Shown: positions 9,757 to 19,173, counted from the stretch's first letter. The stretch is DNA of 64,000 nt from Nocardia jinanensis (GCF_014645735.1 NZ_BMMH01000002.1:806001-870000); one strand, 5' to 3'. The notes: generated by a model from the sequence alone, not told the origin. A program made the numbers and translations.

Positions 9757-9960
9757 TCAGCGGCGGACGCGGCGCCAGTTCCAGGACCGGCCCCCGGAAC
9801 CCGCGCGCGTGCCGGTACCGAATCCCGCGAGGTGCAGGGCGATCAACAATAGACCGACGATGATCAAGGTACCGCCGGTGATTTCCTCACCGAGAATGGC
9901 ATCCGTCAGATCGAGAATGAGCGCGAGACCGAACGCTACGGCGGCGGCGATGGCGAGCAT
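9757..9960 (-). CDS. Small two-helix membrane protein
   Basis: This predicted protein has 67 residues and two hydrophobic segments (MLAIAAAVAFGLALILDL and GGTLIIVGLLLIALHLAGF), separated by a short polar turn with TDAILGEEIT and followed by a basic Arg-rich tail. A strong AGGAGG lies five bases before the ATG at 9960, which decides the start over an upstream in-frame ATG at 9981. Similar small proteins are common in actinobacteria; no function is known. Confidence 0.7.
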   Translation of the reverse strand: MLAIAAAVAFGLALILDLTDAILGEEITGGTLIIVGLLLIALHLAGFGTGTRAGSGGRSWNWRRVRR

Positions 9961-10326
9961 GAGTACCTCCTGGGGTTCCATCGGAACCGATAACACCTGA
10001 GCAGGTCCATCGCGTTCCTGTGTGGCACATACCCGCAAATCACGCCGACTCACGGCGGTGCGCGAATCGACCGCAAAAGGCGCCGGTCCGGTCTTTCCGT
10101 GTCCGCAGGGGCTACGCGACGGCGCGCCACGTACCGGTCGCCCGAGCTACGCCGACGCCACGAGCGTGCTTCGCGACGCGCGCCACCTCGCCGGCACACG
10201 CGACCGATGAATTCCGCCTCGCCGCGTCATCTGCCGATCCGCTGGACAGACGATTCCGGTCGTGGGCCCGGCCGGGTACGTAAGGTCGGAGTTACCCGTT
10301 ATCGGGCTCGACCAGTGGGAGTGCCG
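9961..10326. other. Divergent intergenic region
   Basis: These 366 bases between the small membrane protein gene and the VOC gene hold only overlapping Arg/Pro-rich chance frames. No clear promoter, palindrome or RNA element was recognised. Confidence 0.4.
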
Positions 10327-10851
10327 ATGTCCATCCGCAGTCTGAACCATGCCGTGCTGTTCGTCGCCGACGTCGAGATCAGTGTCGCCTTCTATACCCG
10401 GGTACTGGGGTTCGAGCGTATCCCCGCGAACTTCCCGGATGCCGCGTTCCTGCGCGGAACATCCTCCGCGAACGACCACGATCTCGGACTGTTCCGAGCA
10501 CAGGGGGAACGGGCGCCCGACGGCTCGGTCGGCCTCTACCATCTGGCATGGGAGGTGGAGACGCTGGCCGTTCTGGCCGATACCCGGGCTCGTTTACTGG
10601 AGGCCCGAGCGCTGACCGGTGCCGCGAACCATGCGGCGACCAAAGCCCTGTACGGACGTGATCCGGACGGTATCGAGTTCGAGGTCACCTGGCTGGTTCC
10701 CGATCATCTCGTATCGGAGGAGCTCGGCCCGGGCGTCCCACCCACTCGTCCGCTCGATCTCGACGCAGAAATCGCCCGTTACGGTGCACACACGCCGGGC
10801 GGGCCACGTACCGACCGCCATCTCTACGCGCGTCTCGTGGAACCGAGCTGA
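10327..10851 (+). CDS. VOC (glyoxalase/dioxygenase fold) family protein
   Basis: This protein has 174 residues. It starts with the glyoxalase-fold pattern SIRSLNHAVLFVADVEISVAFYTRVLGFERI (given here as the region of residues 2-32), and ends the core with DPDGIEFEVTWLVP, where the Glu is the usual metal ligand. His8 and the later His in GLYHLAWEV are candidate metal ligands. It could be a ring-cleaving dioxygenase-like enzyme or a resistance protein. The ATG at 10327 is preferred over longer frames because homology-like sequence begins there. Confidence 0.83.
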   Translation: MSIRSLNHAVLFVADVEISVAFYTRVLGFERIPANFPDAAFLRGTSSANDHDLGLFRAQGERAPDGSVGLYHLAWEVETLAVLADTRARLLEARALTGAANHAATKALYGRDPDGIEFEVTWLVPDHLVSEELGPGVPPTRPLDLDAEIARYGAHTPGGPRTDRHLYARLVEPS

Positions 10852-10871
10852 GCGGTTCGTGACATGAGAAA

Positions 10872-10898
10872 GGCTCCGCACCTCTACGGTGCGGAGCC
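10872..10898 (-). terminator. Rho-independent terminator of the cold-shock gene
   Basis: A perfect 11-base stem (GGCTCCGCACC and GGTGCGGAGCC) has a 5-base loop. On the minus strand it is followed by TTTCTC, so it terminates the cold-shock transcript 16 bases after its stop codon. It also lies 21 bases after the stop of the convergent VOC gene and may serve both. Confidence 0.85.
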
Positions 10899-10913
10899 CG
10901 AAGCTCACGCGGA

Positions 10914-11117
10914 TCAGATCGCGCGGACGTCCTGAGCCTGCGGGCCCTTCTGGCCCTGGCCGATCTCGAACTCCACACGCTGACCCTCTTCGAGGGATTT
11001 GAAGCCCGAACCACTGATGGCCGAGTAATGCACGAAGACGTCAGGGCCGCCTCCGTCTTGGGCGATGAAGCCGAAGCCCTTCTCGCCGTTGAACCACTTC
11101 ACACTGCCTTGCGCCAT
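10914..11117 (-). CDS. cspA: Cold-shock protein
   Basis: This 67-residue single cold-shock domain protein is an RNA chaperone that binds single-stranded nucleic acid. RNP1 (KGFGFI) and RNP2 (VFVHY) are intact and the C-terminus [11 protein letters not shown] is typical of actinobacteria. The ATG at 11117 gives the conserved MAQGSVKWF start. An in-frame ATG at 11132 would add MKYYS. Neither has a strong ribosome-binding site. A long 5-prime leader would be expected for regulation. Confidence 0.93.
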   Translation of the reverse strand: MAQGSVKWFNGEKGFGFIAQDGGGPDVFVHYSAISGSGFKSLEEGQRVEFEIGQGQKGPQAQDVRAI

Positions 11118-11346
11118 GCTGTAATACTTCATTTCTGTAGGTGAGCCGTGCAGATCACTTCGATTAGCCCGTTCTCGACAACCACTATGCCATACCTGCG
11201 GAAATTACTACGCAGGGGGTGCGGATACCGGCGCGGGCGGGTCACGCGGGCCGGCTCGCACCCGGTCGCCCGGGCGCACCGATCGAGCCACGGATGCTTC
11301 TACAGCCCGACGGTGTCCGGACGGGCCGCCGCAGTCGGCGCGGTCC

Positions 11347-11481
11347 TCAGCGACGCTTGGGGTCCACGGTGGGCTCGACCTCGTATTTTCCGCCCACCTT
11401 GGCCTTCTTTTCCGCTCGCTTTTCCTTCAGCGATTTACCGGACTTCTTCGAGGAGGTGCTGCGGGGAGATTTATCGGACAT
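11347..11481 (-). CDS. Small lysine-rich basic protein
   Basis: A 44-codon gene that is easy to miss. The peptide opens MSDKSPRSTSSKKSGKSL, continues with a Lys/Ala-rich helix (KEKRAEKKAKVG) and ends VDPKRR. AAGGA lies six bases before the ATG. Small proteins with this SGKSLKEKRA-like pattern occur widely in actinobacteria from general knowledge, with no function assigned. The charge suggests nucleic-acid or ribosome contact, which is inference. Confidence 0.75.
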   Translation of the reverse strand: MSDKSPRSTSSKKSGKSLKEKRAEKKAKVGGKYEVEPTVDPKRR

Positions 11482-11848
11482 AGCTGTCCTTCGGTTCGGG
11501 GACCTGAGCGGCCCCGGTACGGCAACCGTACGCGACCTCCGTCTACCCCGCCGCGAAAATCTCCCGGCGTGTCACGCCGGCTCCGACCACCGGTTGAGGT
11601 AGGGCCTGCCGAACCGGAAACACGCCCACAACCGCACGTCGGATCGGCGCATCTTCCCAGCAGACCGGCTTCGAACCGGCCAGCGTACCGGACGTCGCCG
11701 GGCCGGTGGCGGCGGCCGGTCGGGTTCACCGCCACCGGGACACCGGCAATGGGAATATCGGCCGCCGCTCCGGAAGGTTGGTCCGGGTAGTGTCCGCGCT
11801 TCCTGCCGTTGGTCCGCCACTGTACGAACTGTGAGGTCGCTCTACCAG
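11482..11848. other. Intergenic region
   Basis: These 367 bases between the small basic protein gene (minus) and the DUF1444-like gene (plus) contain only short chance frames. I see no RNA element, promoter consensus or repeat that can be supported. Confidence 0.4.
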
Positions 11849-13012
11849 ATGACGAGTATCGACGACGATCGGCAACGGCGAGATTTCGCATTGCAGGTAT
11901 TCGCGCAGATGCGGACGGCAGGCGTGACCGATGTCTCCTACGATGCCGATGAGTTCGCCGTGCGCTACGACGGAGGCGACGCCGTTCTCCACCTCACGAA
12001 CCTCTTCACGGAGACGCGTGACCGGTCGCCGGCGGAAGCGCGGGAGTGGTTGGCCCGGATCGTGCCCTCGCTGGTGACTCCCCCGGCGACACCCGACGAC
12101 TGGGAAGACGTCCGCCCGCTGCTGCGGCCCGTACTACGGCCTTCCACCTACGCGCTGGACGATGGCGGATCGCGGATCCGGCGCCCCCTCTTCCCGTTCC
12201 TGGACGAGCTGCTGGCCGTCGACTACCCGGATGTCATCAGTTTCCCCGACGAATCCAAGCTGATGGAATGGGGGGTGACGGCAGAGGAGGCGTTGACGGT
12301 CGCCCGGGAGAATCTGGCCGCGGTGGTGCCGGTGGCGGAGCTGCCGGACGACAGCATCGTGAGAATCGCGGTCGACGAGACCGACTACCTGTCGTCATGG
12401 ATTCTGGTCCCGGATTGGCTGCTCGTCTCCACCGCGAATTTCGAGCATCCGCCGGTCGCGTTCATACCGGATCAGCAGACCCTGCTGATCGTTCCCGGCG
12501 ATCCGGAACTGCTGTCCCAGGCTTTCGAAATGGTGGAACAGGAGTACCGGGAGGCAGCGCGGCCGCTCTCGCCCCAGGGCTACACCGTCGACGAATCCGG
12601 CCTGGTGATCCCTATGGACTGCGTGAGCACCGGAAACGACGCCGAAGTGGCCCGCGCCCGTACCGTGCTGGCCAGTGCTGAATACGGCGTCCAGCAGCAA
12701 TGGCTGGAGGAACGCCTACAAGCGGACCTCGAGGTGATCTACGTGAGCAGCCTGATGGTGGCCGAACGCGAAGACGGCATCCATACCGTCGCGGTCTGGG
12801 GTGAGAACGTCGACGCCGCCCTACCGGTCGCGGATTTCATCGCCTTCGCCACCGAGGACGACGACCGGACCATTCAGGTGCCGTTCGCAACCGCCGTCGA
12901 TATCACCGGAATCGCGCCTATTCCCGGCGTGCACCCGCCGCGCTACCGCACCGGCCGATGGCCCGATGCCGCGGTGTTCGACCGTCTCACGCAGGTCGCG
13001 GTGGCATTCTGA
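11849..13012 (+). CDS. DUF1444-like (YtpQ-like) protein
   Basis: This cytoplasmic protein has 387 residues from the ATG at 11849; an in-frame GTG at 11831 would add six residues. The segment around FPFLDELLAVDYPDVISFPDES, then MEWGVTAEEALTVARENL, resembles DUF1444 proteins of unknown function. No membrane segment or signal peptide is visible. The protein is acidic and lacks an obvious catalytic motif. It is followed after 30 bases by the DUF4126 gene, so the two may be co-transcribed. Confidence 0.72.
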   Translation: MTSIDDDRQRRDFALQVFAQMRTAGVTDVSYDADEFAVRYDGGDAVLHLTNLFTETRDRSPAEAREWLARIVPSLVTPPATPDDWEDVRPLLRPVLRPSTYALDDGGSRIRRPLFPFLDELLAVDYPDVISFPDESKLMEWGVTAEEALTVARENLAAVVPVAELPDDSIVRIAVDETDYLSSWILVPDWLLVSTANFEHPPVAFIPDQQTLLIVPGDPELLSQAFEMVEQEYREAARPLSPQGYTVDESGLVIPMDCVSTGNDAEVARARTVLASAEYGVQQQWLEERLQADLEVIYVSSLMVAEREDGIHTVAVWGENVDAALPVADFIAFATEDDDRTIQVPFATAVDITGIAPIPGVHPPRYRTGRWPDAAVFDRLTQVAVAF

Positions 13013-13042
13013 GTACCGGTATGGGCACTTACACTCGCAACC

Positions 13043-13654
13043 ATGAGTAGCTGGGTACTTCCCGCCTTTCTGGGACTGGGGCTCGCGGCCGCGTGCGGGT
13101 TCCGGGCATTCCTGCCGCTGCTGCTGCTCAGCGCTGCCGTACATTTCGGTGTACTCGGCCTGAACCTCAACGAGTCCTACGCGTGGATCGGCTCGACAGG
13201 GGCGCTGATCGCGTTGTCGATGGCCGCCGCGGTCGAGATGCTCGGCGATCTGATTCCGTTCATCGACAACGCATTGTCGATCATCGGCAATGTCACCGGT
13301 CCGATAGCGGGTGCGATAGCGGCCGGATCCGTATTCGAGGCGGCTGATCCGGCCACAGCGGCGATCGCGGGAATCATCGTCGGCGGCCCCACCGCGCTCG
13401 CCTTCAGCGCGACCCAGACCGGGGTACGCGCGGCCAGCACTGCCACGACAGCCGGTATCGCGAACCCGGTGGTATCGGTCGTCGAGGACGTGCTGGCGTT
13501 CGTCCTGGTCGCGCTGGCGATGGTCCTCCCGCTTCTCATTCCGATCGCGCTGGGCGCGCTGCTGTTCATCGCGTGGCGTGTGGTTCGCAGATTCCGCCGC
13601 CGCGGCACCGGATCCGCGCGGTCCGTGACGGCGCCGGTCTCCCGATCGGGGTAG
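13043..13654 (+). CDS. DUF4126 family membrane protein
   Basis: This integral membrane protein has 203 residues and five or so hydrophobic segments. The opening ALGLAAACGFRAFLPLLLLS-type stretch, the pair of aspartates in LGDLIPFIDN, and the Gly/Ala-rich repeat VTGPIAGAIAAGSVF fit DUF4126. The function is unknown. It ends in a short basic tail. The gene lies 30 bases after the DUF1444-like gene on the same strand. Confidence 0.83.
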   Translation: MSSWVLPAFLGLGLAAACGFRAFLPLLLLSAAVHFGVLGLNLNESYAWIGSTGALIALSMAAAVEMLGDLIPFIDNALSIIGNVTGPIAGAIAAGSVFEAADPATAAIAGIIVGGPTALAFSATQTGVRAASTATTAGIANPVVSVVEDVLAFVLVALAMVLPLLIPIALGALLFIAWRVVRRFRRRGTGSARSVTAPVSRSG

Positions 13655-13771
13655 ATCCGCGCGCCCCCACCGGTTACTTCGGTGGCCGTAGTGGCTTCAC
13701 GTACGCGGTACATGGGCGAAGCGCGCGGAGCCGGATCGATATACCCGTCGACCCCGAGCCTGTTCCATCCC

Positions 13772-14539
13772 TCAGAAGTCGAAGCCGCCGCCGTCGATCC
13801 CACCCCCGTCGCCGCCCTGATAGTCCTGACCGCCGGAGTCATCCGCCTGTCCGCCGTATCCCTGGTCCCCGGCGGTGAGCCCGTCCTCGTACCCTTCGCC
13901 GTAGCCGCTCTCGAAGCCTTCCGCGCCGTAGCCGACACCGGACATACCGGAGAACAGCGAGGTGAACAGTAGCGCCGAACCCAATCCCCAGGCGCCCGCG
14001 ATCATGGCGGGTTTCCACCAGGGTTCGGAGTACCAGCCCGCCGGCACGGGCCGGCCGGCGACGCGCCCGCCCGGATAGTAGTTCGGGGTATCGGAGGAAG
14101 GGCGGGCAGACGCGGCGATCCGGCGATTCTCGAAGTCGACCACGCGGTCTTCGCTGACTTCGCCCGCGGTTGCCCGGCCCTCGAGTTCGGGGACGACAGG
14201 GCCCGGATCCATATCCATGGCAGTACGTGCGGCGCGAATGTAGTACAGCCCCTCGATCGCGGTCTCTTTCGCCAGCCGGGCCTGGACCGGGGTTCCGGCC
14301 TGGTCGACCTGGGAACCTGCAGCTATATGCCGTTCCGCGGCATCGGCGAGCGCCTGCTGGGCGGCAGTGTTACTACCGGTCAGGCTGTAGATCTGGCCGC
14401 CGAGGCGCTCGTTGACCCGGCGGGCCTCGGCCAGCGCATCGGCCAATTCGAGCGCGGCGCGTTCCCTGGTCTGCCGGGATCGCCATACCAGGATGATCGC
14501 GACCAGCACGACCGCCGCGGCGATCAGTAGCCACTCCAT
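13772..14539 (-). CDS. Membrane protein with coiled-coil-like core and Gly/Asp-rich tail (DUF1542-like)
   Basis: This protein has 255 residues. Residues 3-20 form a membrane anchor (EWLLIAAAVVLVAIILVW), followed by an Ala/Glu/Arg-rich helical region with possible coiled coil (ERAALELADALAEARRVNER). A second hydrophobic segment lies near residue 190. The last 50 or so residues are almost entirely Gly, Asp, Gln, Ser and Tyr. The ATG at 14539 sits nine bases from AGGAG; a GTG at 14545 is too close. Function unknown. The tail resembles low-complexity surface or scaffold tails. Confidence 0.75.
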   Translation of the reverse strand: MEWLLIAAAVVLVAIILVWRSRQTRERAALELADALAEARRVNERLGGQIYSLTGSNTAAQQALADAAERHIAAGSQVDQAGTPVQARLAKETAIEGLYYIRAARTAMDMDPGPVVPELEGRATAGEVSEDRVVDFENRRIAASARPSSDTPNYYPGGRVAGRPVPAGWYSEPWWKPAMIAGAWGLGSALLFTSLFSGMSGVGYGAEGFESGYGEGYEDGLTAGDQGYGGQADDSGGQDYQGGDGGGIDGGGFDF

Positions 14540-15027
14540 CGTCACGCACTCCTTTTGTCAGCGGAGCACAGTGCCGACCAGCATACTCGGTGAGCGCCGG
14601 TGTCCAGTTCGTGGAGCGGGGGCACAAAGTCCTCGGCGTACGGCGCCGCGACAGCCGCAGCCGGACCGGACCGGGCCTGTACCGGCACCGGGCTCCGGTG
14701 GCGATCAGCTCGTGCCGATGCGCCCCCTGTCCGGCCGAGATCAGAGCCCGCACCAGCGGAAATCGGATCGGCGGGTCTCGCCGGCAGCCGCTTCCGGAAC
14801 CCGGTCCGAACGATACTGTCGTACGAACCACCACAGCGCTGATCAGGTGTAGAACGACTCGCCGGTGTCCATCGACCGCGGTACCGATCTGTGGAAGCGA
14901 GGCGGCATGCGCGATACCGATTCACCCTTCCGGCCCACACACGAAGAAAACGCTCACCTCCATTCGGCGAACGACGACTCGATGGGCACCGCCGCCGGAG
15001 CGGCGTCACCTCGGCAGGAGTGACAGC
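14540..15027. other. Intergenic region
   Basis: These 488 bases lie between divergent genes. The plus-strand frame leading into the glucose-6-phosphate dehydrogenase gene is open throughout but its translation is Arg/Ser/Pro-rich and unlike that enzyme family, so it is read as non-coding. No regulatory element was recognised. Confidence 0.4.
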
Positions 15028-16425
15028 ATGATCACTCGGCTCGTGATCTTCGGTGGCACCGGTGACTTGTCCGGACGCTACCTCCTACCCGGGTTGGCCG
15101 CCCTGCGGGCAGCCGGTCGGCTCAGCGACGATTTCCGCATTGTGTGCGCGGATCGCAAGAATCGCGACGATACGGAATTCGAGAGCTGGGTCGAGACACA
15201 ACTCGATCGCCACGCCGGTGATATACCGGTCGACGCCAGAGCGGCGGTCACAACCGCGACACGCTTCCGGCGAGCGGATATCTCCGATCCGGATTCGGTA
15301 GCCGCCGTCGTCTCCGGCGACAGCCCCGTCGCGGTCTATCTCGCTCTCCCCCCGGCGCTGTTTCCCACCGCGGTACAGACTCTCGACCAGGTGGGTTTGC
15401 CGCCGGGCAGCAAGATCGTCCTCGAGAAACCGTTCGGCGTGGATCTGGTGAGCGCAGTGGAACTGAACCGGCTACTCGCCGACCTGGTCCCCGAAGAGGC
15501 CGTCTTCCGAGTGGACCATTTCCTTGCCATGACCACTGTGCAGAACCTGCTCGGGAGCCGATTGTCCAACCGCGTACTCGAACCGATCTGGAACAGCGCG
15601 CATATCGCCAGAATCGAAATAATCTGGGAGGAAACCCTCACTCTCGAAGGCCGAGCCGGTTACTACGACCACGTGGGCGCGCTCGAGGACATGGTGCAGA
15701 ACCACCTGTTGCAGTTGCTCTGCCTGATCGCCATGGAACCGCCGATCACACTATCCGAGCGTGACCTGCGCGACCGAAAAGTCGACGTACTGCGATCGCT
15801 GCGCCCGCTGACCGATGCGGAGATACCACGCCGCACCCGCCGTGCCCGCTACTCGGCAGGCACGATCGGGGATCGCCGCGTACGGTCCTACACCGACGAG
15901 GACGGAGTGAACCCGCGACATCGCACCGAGACGTTCGCCGAAATCGAGCTGACGCTGGACAATTGGCGATGGTCGGGAACGGAGTTCGTTCTCCGCAGCG
16001 GTAAAGCACTCGGAACCGATCGCAAGGAAGTCGCCGTCCACTTCCGGCCGGTGCCCGATCTGCCCTTCGGGACAGCTCAGCCCAACATCCTGCGCTTCGG
16101 ACTCGATCCCGAGACACTCACCCTCGCGCTGAACGCGATCGGCGGTAGCGCGGAGCAGCTGGTACCGCTCACCATGTCCGCACAGATCCAACCTCCCGAT
16201 CTGCCGGCCTACGGAAGGCTGGTCCTGGATGTCCTGAGCGGAAACCCGGCACTGTCCATCCGCGCCGACGAGGCGGAAGAAGCATGGCGCGTCGTCGACC
16301 CGGTCATCTCGGCCTGGTCCCGCGACGTCGTCCCCCTCGACGAATATCCCGCGGGTTCGCCGGGCCCGGGCCGGAATTCTTCCGAGCCCGGGGCACCGGA
16401 CGGCGGCCGGCCGAGAACAACGTGA
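15028..16425 (+). CDS. zwf: Glucose-6-phosphate dehydrogenase family protein
   Basis: This enzyme oxidises glucose-6-phosphate to the lactone with NAD(P), opening the pentose phosphate pathway. It has 465 residues. The nucleotide-binding FGGTGDLSGRYLLP, substrate-site EKPFGVDL, and RVDHFLAMTTVQNLL (catalytic His region; usual form RIDHYLGKETVQNL) are present, and RSGKAL replaces the common RTGKAL. These deviations suggest a divergent paralogue rather than the main enzyme. AGGAG lies eight bases before the ATG at 15028. It is not next to other pentose phosphate genes here. Confidence 0.85.
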   Translation: MITRLVIFGGTGDLSGRYLLPGLAALRAAGRLSDDFRIVCADRKNRDDTEFESWVETQLDRHAGDIPVDARAAVTTATRFRRADISDPDSVAAVVSGDSPVAVYLALPPALFPTAVQTLDQVGLPPGSKIVLEKPFGVDLVSAVELNRLLADLVPEEAVFRVDHFLAMTTVQNLLGSRLSNRVLEPIWNSAHIARIEIIWEETLTLEGRAGYYDHVGALEDMVQNHLLQLLCLIAMEPPITLSERDLRDRKVDVLRSLRPLTDAEIPRRTRRARYSAGTIGDRRVRSYTDEDGVNPRHRTETFAEIELTLDNWRWSGTEFVLRSGKALGTDRKEVAVHFRPVPDLPFGTAQPNILRFGLDPETLTLALNAIGGSAEQLVPLTMSAQIQPPDLPAYGRLVLDVLSGNPALSIRADEAEEAWRVVDPVISAWSRDVVPLDEYPAGSPGPGRNSSEPGAPDGGRPRTT

Positions 16426-16597
16426 CAACCTGCCGAACCCCGCACCGGGCCGACCGTCCGGACAGCCAGGATCGTCACGGCCTTGCCGCCGTCGGTGGTA
16501 CGGGTCCACCGGTCGACGTCATCGACCGTGCTCTGCGCGACCAGCTCGTCGTTCGTCATCCGCACCCCGTCCTCGCCCGGCACCCGGGTAGTACGCC

Positions 16598-18049
16598 CTA
16601 CTTCGGTGTCGGGAAGCCGCCGAGCTGCTGCTCGAGCAGTTCGGCCAGCCGCAGCGGGGTGCGGTCCTCGAACATCGGACCGATCAGCTGCACTCCCACC
16701 GGTAGCCCGTCGGGGGACCGCCCCGCCGGGATGGCGGTGGCGGGCAGGCCGGGCATGGTCGCCACACCGGCCCAGACGAGCTGGTCGAAGTACGGGTACT
16801 CGACGCCGTCGATATCGATCCGGCGTGCCAGCACATCAGGATTGTGGTCGTGCGGGAACGCGGGAGTGGGCGTGATCGGGCACACCACGACATCGAACTC
16901 GGCGAACAGCCGCCGCCAGCCGTGGCGGTGGAGCTCGCGACGGTTGTTCGCCTCGATCCAGTCGCGGTGGCTGAACACCATGGCGCGCAGCCGCGCGGCG
17001 TCGAGACTTCGATCGTCTGCGCTCAGTCCGGCGGCGCGGGTCCGCAGCTGCTCGTACGCTTCGACGGGAAAACGTGCAACGGAGCCCGAAAACAAAAACT
17101 GCATATAGAGCGTCGCGGCTTCGGTCGGATCGGGCAGCAGCGGACTGTGTCGTTCGACGCGGGCGCCACCGTCGGCCAGCGTGTCGGCCACCCGGTTCAC
17201 ACCCGCCCGCACCGCGGACCCGGTCGCAATGAGCGGATGGTCCTCGATGACCAGGACCCGGAAGTCGGCCGGCCGCTCGTGGCGCGCGGGCGGCAGCGTC
17301 AGGTCGTATGCCACGCCGTGCGTGAGCGGGTCCGGTCCGGCCATCACGTCCAGCAGGAGCGTGAGGTCGCGGGCGGTGCGCGCCATCGGACCGACGACGG
17401 CGAGGTCGAGGTCGACCGGCAATGCCGGCGCGTCCGGCGCGACCATACCGCGGGCCGGCGCCAGCCCGAGTGTCGGCTTGTGTGCGTATATGCCGCAAAA
17501 ATGCGCGGGGGTGCGCAACGAACCGGCGAGGTCGGAGCCGATGGACAGCGCGCCGAACCCGGACGCCAGGGCCGCGGCCGATCCGCCGGAGGACCCACCC
17601 GACGTGCGAGTGTGATCCCACGGGTTGTTGGTGGTGCCGTGGATCTCGTTGAAGCTCTGGATATCTTGCAGCCCCAACGGCACATTCGTCTTACCGAGCA
17701 CCACCGCGCCGGCGGCCTTCAACCGCGACACCTGTACCGCGTCCTCGGTCGGCACATGATTCACGTACTGCGGCATGCCCCAGGTGGTGGGCAGCCCGGC
17801 CATGTTGTAGCACTCCTTGACCGTCACCGGAATACCGAGCAGCGGCCGATCCGCGCCGCGGACGCGCGCCTCATCGGCGCGACGCGCGGCATCCCGCGCG
17901 CGGTCGAAGTCCGGTACACAGATCGCGTTGATCGCCTTGTCGTCCCGCTCGATACCGGCGATCGCCTCATCGGTCAGTTCCACCGATGTCACTTCACCAG
18001 CCTGCAAAGCGGCCGCGAGTTCTTCCATCGACTGAAAATTCCAATTCAT
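16598..18049 (-). CDS. Amidase signature family hydrolase
   Basis: This enzyme has 483 residues and hydrolyses a C-N bond. The Ser-cisSer-Lys catalytic core is complete: Lys in GIPVTVKECYN and the Gly/Ser-rich loop TSGGSSGGSAAALASG, followed by the nucleophile region GSDLAGSLRTPAHFCGI. The frame is open further upstream, but the ATG at 18049 (MNWNFQSMEELAAAL) is where family-like sequence begins. No signal peptide. The 171-base gap before it on the left side may contain a short minus-strand frame near 16559, which is not supported enough to call. Confidence 0.9.
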   Translation of the reverse strand: MNWNFQSMEELAAALQAGEVTSVELTDEAIAGIERDDKAINAICVPDFDRARDAARRADEARVRGADRPLLGIPVTVKECYNMAGLPTTWGMPQYVNHVPTEDAVQVSRLKAAGAVVLGKTNVPLGLQDIQSFNEIHGTTNNPWDHTRTSGGSSGGSAAALASGFGALSIGSDLAGSLRTPAHFCGIYAHKPTLGLAPARGMVAPDAPALPVDLDLAVVGPMARTARDLTLLLDVMAGPDPLTHGVAYDLTLPPARHERPADFRVLVIEDHPLIATGSAVRAGVNRVADTLADGGARVERHSPLLPDPTEAATLYMQFLFSGSVARFPVEAYEQLRTRAAGLSADDRSLDAARLRAMVFSHRDWIEANNRRELHRHGWRRLFAEFDVVVCPITPTPAFPHDHNPDVLARRIDIDGVEYPYFDQLVWAGVATMPGLPATAIPAGRSPDGLPVGVQLIGPMFEDRTPLRLAELLEQQLGGFPTPK

Positions 18050-18369
18050 GAATCCGACGCTATTGGCCCGCCGGAGAGGACATAAAATGCCGCTTCGCAC
18101 AACGGGAAGGTCGCACGGACCACCTGCACCGGTGAAGTCACGCGCTCGTTCTGTCATCGAGGACGGCCCAACCCAGGTCACAGCGTCGGCAGCGGGGCAA
18201 CGCCATGAGCACAGGGCATAAGAATGCCGCGCCGTGCAACGGGATAGATGTCTCGATACCCATCCATGTTCCGCCCCGGCCACAGACCATTCGAGATGAA
18301 CCCGAAGTTCGAGAACAATCCCACAGCCGTCGAGAATGCCAGGAAGATCCGGGAAGGAACGTACACGGA
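18050..18369. other. Divergent intergenic region
   Basis: These 320 bases separate the amidase gene (minus) from the unrecognised plus-strand gene. An in-frame ATG at 18205 would extend the downstream protein by 55 residues, but that stretch is Pro/Arg/Glu-rich and unlike the rest. No other feature was seen. Confidence 0.4.
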
Positions 18370-19173
18370 GTGATCGCGAACCTCCTGATCAGCCGACGTC
18401 TCGATCCGGTCGCCCTCGCCGCGGCGCTTGCTGACGCGGCAGGGGTGCCGGTCGGGCGGGTGGACGTATGCCGCGAGGACGGCGACCAGGACGCCCGTGA
18501 CTGGGAGGCGGACGTCTTGTGCACGTACCACTACCTGCGCGGGGACGTCGCGATGAGCCTCGATGTGTACGTGCGGGACGAAGAGGGCGCCAACTGCACG
18601 TCGGGCGAACCGGGGCTGGCCGCGGCTCTCGCCGAGCGGATCGGGGCAGGGATGCTGTACCCGGACGACCGGGTCGATCCGTCGACATATTGGCTGGCGG
18701 ACCCGGGCGGCACGGTGGCCCGGATCCGGCTGCTCGCCTCCGAAGACGAGCCGCCGGTGTACATGGTCGACGCCGTCGAGGCCCCGTCCCTGACCTTCCC
18801 CCACGCTAAGGTGACGCCGCTCGCGGAGGTCCTCCGCGAGGCGCCGGTCCCGACCCCGCTCACGGCGACGCTCGACCTCGACGGCCCCGCCGTGGTCTCG
18901 CTGACAATCTGGGAGCGGCTGGTCCGGCGCATGGCGGCCGGCTGGCCGCCGGCCGGGCGCTATCTGCCGGAGCTGTACGGGGAGGACCTGAGGGCGCGGG
19001 ACGGACTCGAGCGCGAGTTCGCCACGTCCCCGGAGGCGGAGCGGGTCGTGCTCGCGGCAGCCACCGCCGAGGTCGACGCGCTCTTCCGGGAGCTCACGGA
19101 GGAGGACCGGGCCGCCCCCGCCGACGCCCCCTGGTGGCACACCCGCCGCCCCCGCCGCCCCTGGACTGACTGA
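18370..19173 (+). CDS. Unrecognised soluble protein
   Basis: The predicted protein has 267 residues from the GTG at 18370, preceded by AAGGAA. It begins VIANLLISRRLDPVALAAAL and has an even mix of Ala, Leu, Asp, Glu and Pro with no membrane segment. A possible Asp/Glu-rich region is ADPGGTVARIRLLASEDEPP. The C-terminus is Arg/Pro/Trp-rich. Codon use looks even richer in C and G at third positions than the neighbours, in a Streptomyces-like manner, which may point to transfer. I do not recognise the family. Confidence 0.65.
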   Translation: MIANLLISRRLDPVALAAALADAAGVPVGRVDVCREDGDQDARDWEADVLCTYHYLRGDVAMSLDVYVRDEEGANCTSGEPGLAAALAERIGAGMLYPDDRVDPSTYWLADPGGTVARIRLLASEDEPPVYMVDAVEAPSLTFPHAKVTPLAEVLREAPVPTPLTATLDLDGPAVVSLTIWERLVRRMAAGWPPAGRYLPELYGEDLRARDGLEREFATSPEAERVVLAAATAEVDALFRELTEEDRAAPADAPWWHTRRPRRPWTD

